DNA of 64,000 nt from Tulasnella sp. 424 (Eukaryota; Basidiomycota; Agaricomycetes; Cantharellales; Tulasnellaceae), in assembly GCA_019633425.1 (NCBI GenBank), contig WSUB01000099.1, positions 1 to 64,000 of the forward strand, given 5' to 3'. Positions 1 to 9,846 of the stretch are shown here, one piece after another; the first letter of the stretch is position 1, and every line of letters begins with the position of its first letter. Position numbers and translations under genes: made by a program. Under the pieces are notes generated by a model, which saw nothing but the letters and a program-made list of their open reading frames with translations, made no database searches and was not told the DNA's origin.

Positions 1-2442
1 CAGTCAATCAGCGACCGGCAAAGGTACCAGACGATAATCGAATACGTAAGTACTTTGCCATGGAGGTTCGAAAACCCCGACTCGTACCCTAACGAACTAC
101 TCCTCATCCCTAGAGGCCTTGCCCTCCCTGCCATACTCGCACGTTCGAGTACTTTGCATCTCGATCTCGCACGCTACCGAGCGAGATGCCATCTTGGCCC
201 GGGCATTGCGGTGGATTCTGTCCCCGCGGTAGTTTTCTCGAGCGCGTCGGCTGGTTTAAAGTATTTGATGTTCAGTCGCCCCGATCCCTCCCTCCCCCTC
301 CGTGCTTATAATGTCTTCTGTAATACCGTGCGATGGAAATGTTTTTTTGCTTTAAAGCGAGACAGTCCCGACTACGAAGACAAGGAGGAAAAGCTCTATT
401 TCCCTGAGTTCGACTTAGGAACTCGTTCAGATAATGAACCACCGAAAGCACCCCTGCAGGTAGAGTTCGGTCTTGCTGCTGGTCGCCGATGGCTTGAAAA
501 AGCCATGATTGAGTTACCACAGGAAGTCTTGAAGCGCAAAGATCACGGACTTGTGCCACTCACCGAACTCAATGAGATCGTCCATCAGAGAGGTTGGATG
601 ATTCTACCTACAGATAAAAACTTAGGTTGTGCTATCGTGACCCGTGAATGGTATATAGAGCAATGCGAGCTGCATCTTGGTGATACTTCTTCGTATAAGA
701 AAATTTCACCAGATTATGCATCTATGCATATAACACTTCTCAAGGAACAAATCTCTAAACTTGTCAGGCATAATAGTCTTGCCGCCCCCCGTAAGGAACA
801 AGTCAGAGATTGGCTGAGTAAAGGCATCGATCGGGGAAATCCCTTCGACGGACTGCCCCATTTTTATATTATCCCAAAGATTCATAAGAATCCTTGGAAA
901 GGCAGGCCGATAGTACCATGTCACTCGTCGATTCAGAGTCCAGCCGCCATACTCCTTGATAAATTCCTTCAACCATTGTTATTGAAACGCCGCTTCGTAT
1001 TACGGTCTTCTAAACAGTTAGCAGTGGCGCTGAAGGATGTTAGCTTACCCCCGCCCCCTCCGGGCTTCAAGTATTTTATTGTAACTGGCGATGTTACCGC
1101 CTTTTACCCTAACGTCGACCTAGCTGTGGCCAAGGACGTTGTTATGTTCTACATGAAAGGGTACTCTAGGATTGTCACGGATGAATCTGAGAGAGATTTC
1201 ATCGAGTTGCTCTGGCAATCGGCTAACACTAGCCTCATCATGCGATGGCAGGATCGTTTATACATGCAGAAGAAGGGATTAGCAATGGGCTGCGCTCACA
1301 GCCCCAGCGTCGCCAACCTCTATGGCGCCTACTTCGAGGAACGCATTATACCGCAACTGAGCCGTTTACAGTTTTACAGACGGTACATAGACGATTGTTT
1401 AGGGATAGTTTTGGCGAGGTCACAGGATGACGCCATTGAACACCTCTCCCTTCTCAAGTTCCCCTCCTGCGATATTGTATGGTCAGCGGATGAAATGTCC
1501 CAGGTCTTCCTGGACATGACTATTTCCCTCGAAGATGATGGATCGTCTGTCACCTTCAAGCCTTACAGAAAACCGCTGAACTCGTTCGAGCGAATCCCAT
1601 GGGCCTCTCACCACCCCCAAGATGTCAAACGAGGCACTTTCTTGGGTGAGATGTCCCGCCTAGCATGCCTATCGTCGAAACGTTCGTTCTACGATGACGC
1701 CCTCCGTGAGTTGAGAGATATATACTTGGGCCGCGGCTATCCTATGGGACTGGTAGACAGCTGGTTACGTAACCATGCACAAGAACGTTGGGACCAACGT
1801 TATGAAGAGAAGAGAGTGCGCGACGGCGTTCATGTGCTCAAGTCTGTCTTCAATCCAGTCTGGGATTTCGTAAAAATTGCAGATCTTAGCGACGCGATTA
1901 TGTTTCACTGGGCTCCCTTCATGGATACTTATGAAAGGGAACGCAAGTCCAGGCAAGAGAGACGTGTGATGGGCCAGTCCCTGATCACCCAACACTTCCT
2001 CCCCAAAGGAGTGCTTGGTCGCAGGGTTGTCACTGGCGATTCATCGCCAGCCTTATTACCACCGGTCACTGATCGGGACTTGAGTACAAGTCAGGGAACG
2101 GGACGAATCCTGCAGGAATACTTCGACGGTGGAGTTCCCCTTAGGGCACATTCTGCTGGTTTTTCTTCATCTGGGTCTGAAGGACAGGATGATGAAGGGG
2201 ATTTAGACGATGACGAACAGCCAGAAGTTCCATTCGATCCCCCCGTTGAAGAAGTTTCCTCTCTCGTGCAGTTATTAGACCGACGTTTTGTTGTCGCCAA
2301 GAAAAGAAATCAGACTCTTGGCGACGTTGCCAATACCTGGCGACGGTCTGTCCTCGCTTACTCCTCGGCGGAAGATGCTTTCCCCCTGAGAGATCATAGA
2401 CTGCAAATGTGGATGAATGCTGGAAAGGGATATGCATCATAA
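1..2442 (+). mobile_element. Penelope-like reverse transcriptase, endonuclease-lacking (Coprina/Athena-like), 5' end outside window
   Basis: Reverse transcriptase of a Penelope-like retroelement. The frame is open from base 1 (no ATG is needed inside the window), so the protein starts upstream; at least 813 residues are present. Visible motifs in order: PTDKNLGCAIV near 605-640, PKIHKNPWKGRPIV near 874-915, motif A GDVTAFYPNVD near 1090-1120 with a catalytic Asp, motif B KKGLAMGCAHSPS near 1270-1310, motif C YIDD at 1384-1395, then FLDMTI near 1510. After the RT domain comes an acidic, Ser-rich tail and a stop, with no GIY-YIG endonuclease. Endonuclease-lacking Penelope-like elements are known to attach to telomeres, and a telomere-type tract follows about 160 bp downstream. 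There is no frameshift or internal stop, so the copy looks young. Another RT class is unlikely given the motif set; assignment to Coprina specifically is inference. Confidence 0.85.
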
Positions 2443-3510
2443 GCTATTAATATTTATATACAGTGTACTTTGTACCTCGCTGTGCGCCGGAGTTGCGCCT
2501 CGCTGTATCTCTATTATACTTTGTAGCGGTTTCTTTGGAAATGTACTCTGCTCCCTCGGTGCACTACCGTCAGGTCAAGAGAGACATTAAGTTGGTTCGA
2601 ACCTAACCCAAAGCCTAACCTAACCCTAACCTAACCTAACCTAACCTAACCTAACCTAACGACTGCCCCCTTCGGGGTAGAGCCGGCACGCCGGCAAGCG
2701 CACCTCCGGTGCCTCGTTACGTAAGGCTGACTAAGACTTAGGCGCCCATGACTAATAAATTACGTCATGTTTAGGCGCCCGTCGTAAGAAAGGTTTACCT
2801 AAGACTTTAGATAAGACTAAGGAACGTGTGAACGCTTACATAATGTAACTTAGGCGCCCTGATTAAGTTCAAGCGTCTGTTATGTAAGCGGTCTGGACTC
2901 ACAGGTGCGCGCTTAAGTGTCTCGCGCCTGGTGGAGTAGTATGTGAAGTCGGGAAGCCGATGGACCAATGCGAAGTGAACTCCCGTGCCGTGATTGGTTC
3001 GGGTGTCCGTCGGAGTGCCTTGTCGCGCAGCTGACGGTGCCGTAACTTATCTCGGTACCGTGCAGGTGGCGTCAGTATGGTTCTGATAGACGTCGGGCCT
3101 CTCATTGGCCAGTGTGTTTGCCGAGCTGCGGAAAAGAAGCTTCGTGATTGATCAGAAGACCACTATCGGGGTTCTCCCCGATATTAGATCCCGTTTAAGG
3201 AAGGAACACGTCACCCCTCCACTCTTATCAGTCATCATCTTATTAAGGTGAAACGCATTCATTGCGCGATGGGCACGTCATCATCGCGATCTTGCGGCAT
3301 AAGCAAGCCGTACCACCCCCATTTCAGAACAGGAAGAAAGTACTGAAGAGTGTCGTATAAAGGCACGAAAAGTTTCGTTGGTTTTCCTTACAGACCAACA
3401 ACTTCTACTCTTCCTGTCTTGGCCACTCCTCAGTCGCCACACCCCCTCTCCAACTATATACGCCAGTCAACCTTTCTCGCCCTCCAGCCGCTGCGCGACT
3501 TCCGGGCGTA
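2443..3510. other. Gene-free subtelomeric stretch with short hairpins and a repeated 10-mer
   Basis: No protein-coding frame with recognisable content. Directly after the first telomere-type tract are GC-rich short palindromes (GCCGGC twice at about 2681-2696, and GCACC-TCC-GGTGC at about 2699-2711). The 10-mer TTAGGCGCCC occurs at 2738, 2771 and 2850. An exact inverted repeat with 10-nt arms (2834-2843 and 2880-2889) encloses the third copy. This could be the 3' untranslated part of the retroelement or subtelomeric repeat DNA. Confidence 0.5.
2602..2660. repeat. Telomere-type C-rich tract, mostly CCTAA units
   Basis: CCTAA units in near-perfect tandem with one CCCTAA hexamer (2624-2629) and a degenerate start (2607-2613). 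The plus strand is C-rich, the orientation expected at a left chromosome end with the G-rich strand running 3' towards the left. It lies 160 bp after the reverse transcriptase stop codon. It may be an ancient chromosome end onto which the element was added, or the element's own 3' terminus that pairs with a G-rich overhang. Confidence 0.85.
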
Positions 3511-3584
3511 ACCTAACCTAACCTAACCTTGGCCAACATTAACCTAACCTAACCTAACCTAGGCCAACATTAACCTAAATTTAG
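3511..3584. repeat. Second telomere-type tract interrupted by a repeated GGCCAACATTAA spacer
   Basis: Three blocks of CCTAA repeats in the same orientation as the tract at 2602-2660. They are separated by two copies of GGCCAACATTAA (about 3531-3542 and 3562-3573). The composite looks like a higher-order repeat of telomeric units plus a fixed 12-mer, as might arise by repeated addition or unequal exchange near a chromosome end. Confidence 0.75.
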
Positions 3585-5593
3585 GAGGCTCTGTACTTAC
3601 AGCGTGTGTCTAAATTTAGAGGATTGTCCTGCTCAGCCCACCACGAAAATGACTGACCCGGCGCAAGTTGAACCCCGGAGCACCCAGAGGGAATGAAAAT
3701 AAAAAATAACAGATGAGCCACGGCCGCCGGAAGTTTGCACCTGGAGTTATAGTATATATTCCCCCTTCTTTGGGAATTAATTTTTATTTAATTTTTAATT
3801 AATTATTTTCTCAGCCTCAAAACCTCCCCGAGCTAACGTAGAGCCAAGTCTAACCAAAAATGCCGGTCGCATCGTTGGTCTTAACATCCTCCGCATTGTC
3901 AACAAATCTACTGCCATTACAATTGCCTACGGTCTTGACAAAAACTCCCCCTCACTGCCCACTCAATCACCACCATCGATGCCCATCTGCGTTCTGTCGG
4001 TTTACGGGGTCGGTTTCTCCGGTTTTACATCCTGACTACTTTTGCTTTTCATCCACCACCCCAGGTCACTCTTGAACTCCCTCTCCGTCTAATAAGCGTC
4101 CCCTCACAAGAATGGCTGGGGGATGTCAATTTCGTTTCCCCCCATATCTCAAGAACCAGACCACCGATCGCTTAAGTAAGGTACCATCAGAATCGCATGA
4201 TCGAGGGCCGCATGTCTATTTCATTATACTTAGGGGTTGTCTAACTCGGTCCTTTCATTTTTCAATGTATCAGGTGGACTCGACCCTCCCACGTGGAGGA
4301 AACTGTATTCGGAAGAAAAGCTATATCCTTAGTAAAGAAACCCAATAAACCGTCGAGGCTTCCAGCATTTTAGAAAGTGGTGAGAGGCATTGAGGCCGGC
4401 GGTCGGTCCGTGAGATTCGAACGTACGGTTGGGTGCTCGGCGGTTCTGCTAACGCAGGCAATGCAAAGTAAACCTAATTAGTAGTAGTAATGCGAGGCGG
4501 CATCATACATATGTACTCGCGATTTTCTATCATAGCTTGAATGGTTATTGATTGCGGTCTTGGATTAGGATGGGTTTGAATGTATGGTTGATGCGGTGGT
4601 CCTGTTCGTGTGGAAGGAGTTCCAATGAAAAGCAAGGAGAACCCCAGGAAGCCATCGGATAAACGTACCTTAAATCTTCGAGCACACACTCGGAGCGGCA
4701 GACTCGTGGCCTTTGCTGCAGTGGTGGTTCAAATCGAGAGGTCAGTAAGAGAAACGAGCTGGAACCACGGAAGCAACTTACCACGTACATTGTACAGCTG
4801 CTCTGTGCCTTGACCATGCTCCTGCAGCGGTGAGCAGGCTAAGAGGTGTAGTAAAAAGAGACGTCGTAATGGGATCGAGAAGGAGGGAGACGGGCGAGGG
4901 GACCGTTCGGCACAACAGAGCGGGAGAGGGAAGCGCTTCGTAGATGTCGTGAGCGGTGTTGGGACTCGGAGATGGAGGATGTGATGTCATCGGGACGCCG
5001 GATGGATACAGGGATGCCGACGACCCAAGGTGAAGAGACGGGGAACGCTAACAGATGCTGGGCTTAGGGAGTGCTAAGAGATTCTGAGGGAGGCGCCAAC
5101 CAATGCAACGGGGACGCCAATAATTGGTGACGAGACCGAGGTTAACGGCGTCCCCCTAAGATTTCCGTGGGCGCCTCTAGCGTCTCGTACTAACCAGGAG
5201 CGCCAATCCTGTTTCTCTCATATCTCAGGGATTGGACCACGAATTGCGTAAGTAAGAAGCCTACCTTTTGAATTGTACGGTCATAGGTTACACGTTAGCA
5301 CCACTTGTAGGAAGGTATGTTTAACAAGATTTTCTTGTTACGTGATATATGGTGAGGGAATCGACGTGGTCCACCTCAGGCAAAACTTATCAGTTGTTGT
5401 TGACGCTGTCGGGTTTTAATGTTAGTCGTAGTCGTCGACGCACGATGTCGACGGTCCTTGGGGTTTCCAGGGAGGCGGGGACCTGAGCTTACGTTCTCAT
5501 CACAACCACGGCCATCACCGCCTCAATCTCTCGCGGAAAGCGCAAGCATCAGGCTGAACCCAGTGCTACAAGCCACGGAAAGAAACCTTCACC
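3585..5593. other. Intergenic, repeat-like region without recognised gene
   Basis: About 2 kb with only short open frames that match nothing I know. Two diverged copies of one sequence are visible by eye: about 4125-4200 and about 5205-5285 share a CATATCTCA core, then a block containing GACCAC and TAAGTAAG. Around 4380-4465 a minus-strand tRNA-like B-box (GTTCGAATC) occurs without a foldable cloverleaf. AT-rich sequence lies at 3776-3808. Nothing here can be called a gene. Confidence 0.5.
4125..5285. repeat. Pair of diverged direct repeats (about 4125-4200 and 5205-5285)
   Basis: The two segments share spaced identical blocks: GTTTC, CATATCTCA, GACCAC, TAAGTAAG, then a CTACC/TACC-like block and AAT, in the same order and orientation. 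Similarity appears to fade after about 80 bp. The family is unknown; it could be fragments of an old transposon. Confidence 0.4.
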
Positions 5594-7450
5594 ATGAAAG
5601 CGGAGTTGCGCAAGGCAGCGGAAGCCCTTCAGCGGACCATGGACTTTCTGGCGGAAGAGTACAAGTCCCTTGATGTTCCTTTCGAGTCTAGCATCCTTTG
5701 TTTGATTATCCAAAAGATTCTCGCTGGAGATTCACTCGTGAAGAGTGCCCTGATGGTTCTCGACGACCCAGTTGAACTCCCCAGCAACTTGCAGGATGAT
5801 CACCCAGGTAACGTCCCCACACCACCCCCATAATCCATGCTAGCCCAAATTGATGAATGACGTTTAGACTACAAAACTATGATGTCCATGATCGCAACCG
5901 CAAATTCAGAACGCCAACACCTTGCCAAAACCTATCGTTCCGCGCTTGAGGTCTCTCTCGGCCAAAGCGACCACGAAGAGACCCCCACCTTGGTGCACGG
6001 TACGATCTCTGGTATCCTTGAGCACTGGCTCGACTCTTAACTGATTCCGGACCAGGTCGCGATAAAGGTATCCAAGACGGCATCGACGCACCACCTCCCT
6101 CTGAAGCTGCAAAGTATTTCGTATCCGAGCAAGAAGCGCGTCCAATGCAAATTGGTCGTCCGTTTGAAACCACGGGTCCCCCTATCTTTATCTATCATAA
6201 AGTCTTCTCAAAATTCAAGTCCCTTATCGATATTAAAGACCCGAAGTTGGAAGCGGAGGATGTGGCTACTGCTTTGCGTCTGATCCAAGCGGCTGCCGAA
6301 GGCTATCAGAACGAGGCTTTCCGCAGGGAGGCCATACTGTCTAAAATTGAGAAACTTCTCGGCAACCCTGTGGGAGGAGCTGCTCCAGAGAGCGGGTTCA
6401 GACATGATGGTGTGGTCTACCACCTCTCTCCCCAGGGAAAGGTTCCGATCCTGGTTGTGGAGATGAAAAATGAAATCGGCGAAGGTGGAAGCGACCCAGA
6501 CATCCAAGGCGCCTTCTCATTTCGCAAGCTTTGAACGCTCACTTCGGTGCGTATTTTTACCTTACAGAAGGTTTAAAACTAAATGTTCTACGGCGTAGAA
6601 ATCCGCCCGGAATGCATCTTGCTCTCCATCTTTCGTGCTTTCGGTGGCCGGTCCTCATCTTAAAATCCATGGGGGAATCTTCACGAGCAATTTCATTGTC
6701 CAACCTCTTACAGAGATGCTTGGGCTTGTCAACTTCCCCAATCCTTACGGGCGAGCCCGGTACATTGCACAATTCATCGTGGCATTAAGAACCTGTCTTG
6801 AAGACTTGAAGAAGTTCTACAGCAGTCTCCAGTCCGCAAGTGCCTCACCCGAAGCTCGTCTCGCACCGGCTTTTCGGCAGTATGGAGACGTCACCCTTAC
6901 CTACACCAGCGTCAACCTATTGCCCGACCGAATCGGACGAGCAATGTTCGATGCTGAAGCAAAGCGGAATTGTGACCAAGAGGGAACATTGGTCAAAGTC
7001 AAATTCACCTCACAATACTGTCGTGCGGCCCATGAACTGTTGGCGGAGAGAACCTTGGCTCCCCGGCTCCGACACTACGGAGAGTTAGAGGATGATTGGG
7101 CGGTTGTAGTGATGGATGCTGCTGGGCCAGACCTTGCGTTTGAGAAGCTAAGTCGGGTTCCGGAACGAGCTCGCAGGGACATCAAAGAGGCATTGGAGTT
7201 GTTGCATGGAGAGAACCTGGTTTTCGGGGATCTTCGACCGCCGAATATCTTGTTGTGTGAGCGTGATGCGACAGATGATGAAACGGAGAGAGGTGCGATG
7301 CTGGTTGACTTTGATTGGGCAGGGAAAGAGGGTGAACAACGTTATCCTCTGTTGTTGAACCGTAGCATTCAGTGGCCTGAGGGTGTGGAAGGAGGTAAAG
7401 TCTTGAGAAAGGAACATGATGATGCAATGTTCAAGTTGTTGATATTGTAA
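5594..7450 (+). CDS. CR-effector-like PD-(D/E)XK nuclease plus kinase-like protein, interrupted by an in-frame stop
   Basis: Predicted exons 5594-5807, 5868-6011, 6056-6546 and 6599-7450 keep one frame (567 codons in all), but codon 279 is TGA at 6532-6534. The N-terminal part is helical, then ARPMQIGRPFE near 6139 opens the region typical of this basidiomycete family. A restriction-endonuclease-like core has VVEMKNEIGEGG (the E-x-K catalytic pair) near 6457-6490. The C-terminal half is kinase-like: a VKVK lysine motif near 6996, FGDLRPPNILL near 7222 in place of HRD...N, and VDFDWAG near 7305 in place of DFG. Such nuclease-kinase fusions are known from Crinkler/CR-type effector studies; the target is unknown. 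The stop lies between nuclease and kinase halves, so the locus is a pseudogene, a split gene or a recoded one. It sits next to the subtelomeric repeats. Confidence 0.65.
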
Positions 7451-7647
7451 TCACCTCGTCAAGTCTATAGATTGATTTGCTCGGTCGAGGTTTCTTTCAT
7501 GTACTTTAGCTATTACGATTCACTCTGGCTTTCCACACGATGCCTTGTTGTGTCTTGACTCGCGGTCTCATTTCAATATGGATAGTCCATCTGCTTATCA
7601 TGGCAATCTTGTAAATGGGGTCAAGATTACATCATTACTACACTACT

Positions 7648-9846
7648 TCACATATCCGATACAATGTCCTTCAGTAAATCAAGTTCTTTCAGCCTCTCCA
7701 CAACCTCACTTGGCACGCCCAACCTCTCCATCTTTGCTGGCCTGTTCCTCCTTTCCTCCTCTTCCCGTGCCTTCTTGAAGGCATCTTCTAATTGCTGGAC
7801 CTCATCTACAACTACTTCTGCTGCTGGGCCAGGAGCGGTTTTGGATGGAGCATCGTCGTGTCCAGAGGTTTCTTCAGGACGCACGGAGGTTGAGACCGAG
7901 GTGTTCTCATCCGCAGGCTCAGAAGATTCATTGGCTGAAGGAGCGGCTTCCCCGGAAACTGTGTCATCGGAGCTTGAACCACTTCCCGAACTGGATTCGG
8001 TACTAGCAACAGTGGTAGCACCTCCGGCAGGACTCGCACCCGTAGCTCCACTACCTTCCACATCTCCAGTCTCAGCATCTGGACCGGACGCATCGGCCAC
8101 ATTATCCTCACTCGTAGCTGTCGGTGGGTCCCCCGCTCTTGAGGCACCAACTCTTGCTTCCCCGAAAGCCTTAAGCTCTTCAAACATGGTATCCGTAGAG
8201 CTCTCCCATGTATTCACTTCGAGCTTGGATAGCTTCGGACAGGGCCACTTCACTGTGTCGTCAAAGTTGGTCTGAGGTCGGCCCAGATAGCGAAGGAGTG
8301 GGGTTGCGTTAAAGTGGTTGCTACACCGGATCTCCTTGATGAGGGGGAGATACCCTAAAGCCTCGCAGGGGAATGGATTTTGAGCTTCTGGGTCCGCCGT
8401 TGCTTCGCCTGCGGTTTCGGTGGGTGGGTCGGAGCCTCGGCCCGCAATCGTCAGCGAAATGGAACGTTCGACGTCATCCCCTTTCCCTTTGGCCAATTCC
8501 ATCCCGGCGATAGCTTCGGCCAACACTCGCATTTCAGTCAAGTGTTTCAACTGAACTGTAACTTCGATGCCCGGCTTCCGGTTCGCCCAATAGATCCATT
8601 TGTCTAGGACGTGGGCCTCGGGTGTAGAGCTGATGGTGAGCTTGAGCTTGGTTTCGTCAAGATCTAGGTGCAAGGAGGTTGCGGTGCCGGCGGATGATGC
8701 CATTAAGTGAACGAGTGGAGCGTCAAAGGTTTGGAGGTGCTTTGAAGGCGCATCGTCGATTTGGAGACAGGTGCAGGAATTGGTATACACGTGAGAAAGA
8801 AGGTGATTGACGTATCGCGGTTGAATGGATTGTAATACGAGAGTTTCGAGCTTCGGGAGGCGAATTGGGGACTTGGGAGCAATCCCGTCTTGAGGCGGTT
8901 CGGTCTCAGTCCATTCGCTTAGTCGGAGCCAGGTAAGCTCTGGGGAGGAGGAAAGAATGGTGGTGAGTTCGGAGAGGGTAGGGAGATCCTTGTTGAGGTT
9001 GCGAATTTGAATCGAACGAAGGGTAGAAAGTCGCGACGATGACCAAGGAAGGCTGACCAACCCGACATCCATTCGTCGTATCAGCTTCCCCTCGGGGAGC
9101 TCGAACTTTCTTTGAGGTTCCCCCGACCACTGATAGATGAAAATCTCCGTCAACTCCGGTGCTGGCGACGAGATGAGCTTGAAGATCGGGTCCGTGAGAC
9201 GGCCTTGGAACATGATGCTTTGCCACCGATGAGAGTGAGGTGCAAGCAAAGTGAGGACTTCTTCATGTTTGGCCTCCCCGATAGAGTCTTTATCAAACTG
9301 TATGGAAAAGGGACCGTCCGCATTGCGACGCATAATGCGCTTGATGGTGTCGATGTCGTGTGATACGTTGATGCGGTGCCAAAATTGAGGGGATTGAATG
9401 ATAATGTCGTACCAAGCTTTGCACACACTGGCTATATTTCGATTCTACGAACAAATTGTCCTGAGATGAGGGTCACACTGAAGGACAGTTAAAAATCGGC
9501 TCACCTGTTCCATGTCCCAGTCAATGAGGTCGATAACACGAAGGAAAATATCGATAAGAAGTTCAACAGGGAGACGATAAATTGGGAGCAGAGCGTTTCG
9601 GCGCCTATTGAGCTTCACGGAATACTCCGAAAGTTGCCTTCCAACGACCTTTTGCAGGTTTTCGACGGCAGCCGCCCGCGCTTCCAGCTGGCCTTGGTCG
9701 TCCACAGAGGTGCTTTAGTGATAACAGGCTTCAGTGTGTGGTAAACATTAGGCTTGGCTAACCACCTACCCGATGACATCGTCTAGCTCCGCTAGAAAAC
9801 TCGCCAAAGTTCGGGCCACGATCTCTTGAGTCCTTTCCGTCGACAT
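7648..9846 (-). CDS. F-box protein with leucine-rich region and Ser/Thr/acidic tail (paralogue 1)
   Basis: Predicted exons 9846-9770, 9712-9505 and 9444-7648 (693 residues). The first exon encodes RTQEIVARTLASFLAELDD, matching the first exon of the F-box gene at 21164. The F-box core RLPVELLIDIFLRVIDL is near residues 55-71, with its second half (ASVCKAWYDII) after the second intron. F-box proteins bind SKP1 and present substrates to an SCF ubiquitin ligase. The following roughly 350 residues hold irregular leucine-rich stretches such as LSELTTILSSSPELTWLRL. The last third is a low-complexity Ser/Thr/Glu/Gly/Pro tail ending in a charged helix. The substrate is unknown. Start choice: first ATG before a good GTAGGT donor, with a matching gene structure in the paralogue. 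Confidence 0.85.

Noticed and set aside
2443..3510. Hammerhead ribozyme downstream of the Penelope-like element
   Set aside because: Such ribozymes are known in some Penelope-like elements, but I could not find the CTGATGA core with a matching GAAA in the region.
4380..4465. Functional tRNA gene
   Set aside because: Only the T-loop is recognisable; T-stem and acceptor pairing fail, so it is reported as a remnant at most.
7664..8275. 203-codon plus-strand frame
   Set aside because: It lies antisense to the Ser/Thr-rich tail of F-box gene 1; biased codon composition explains it.
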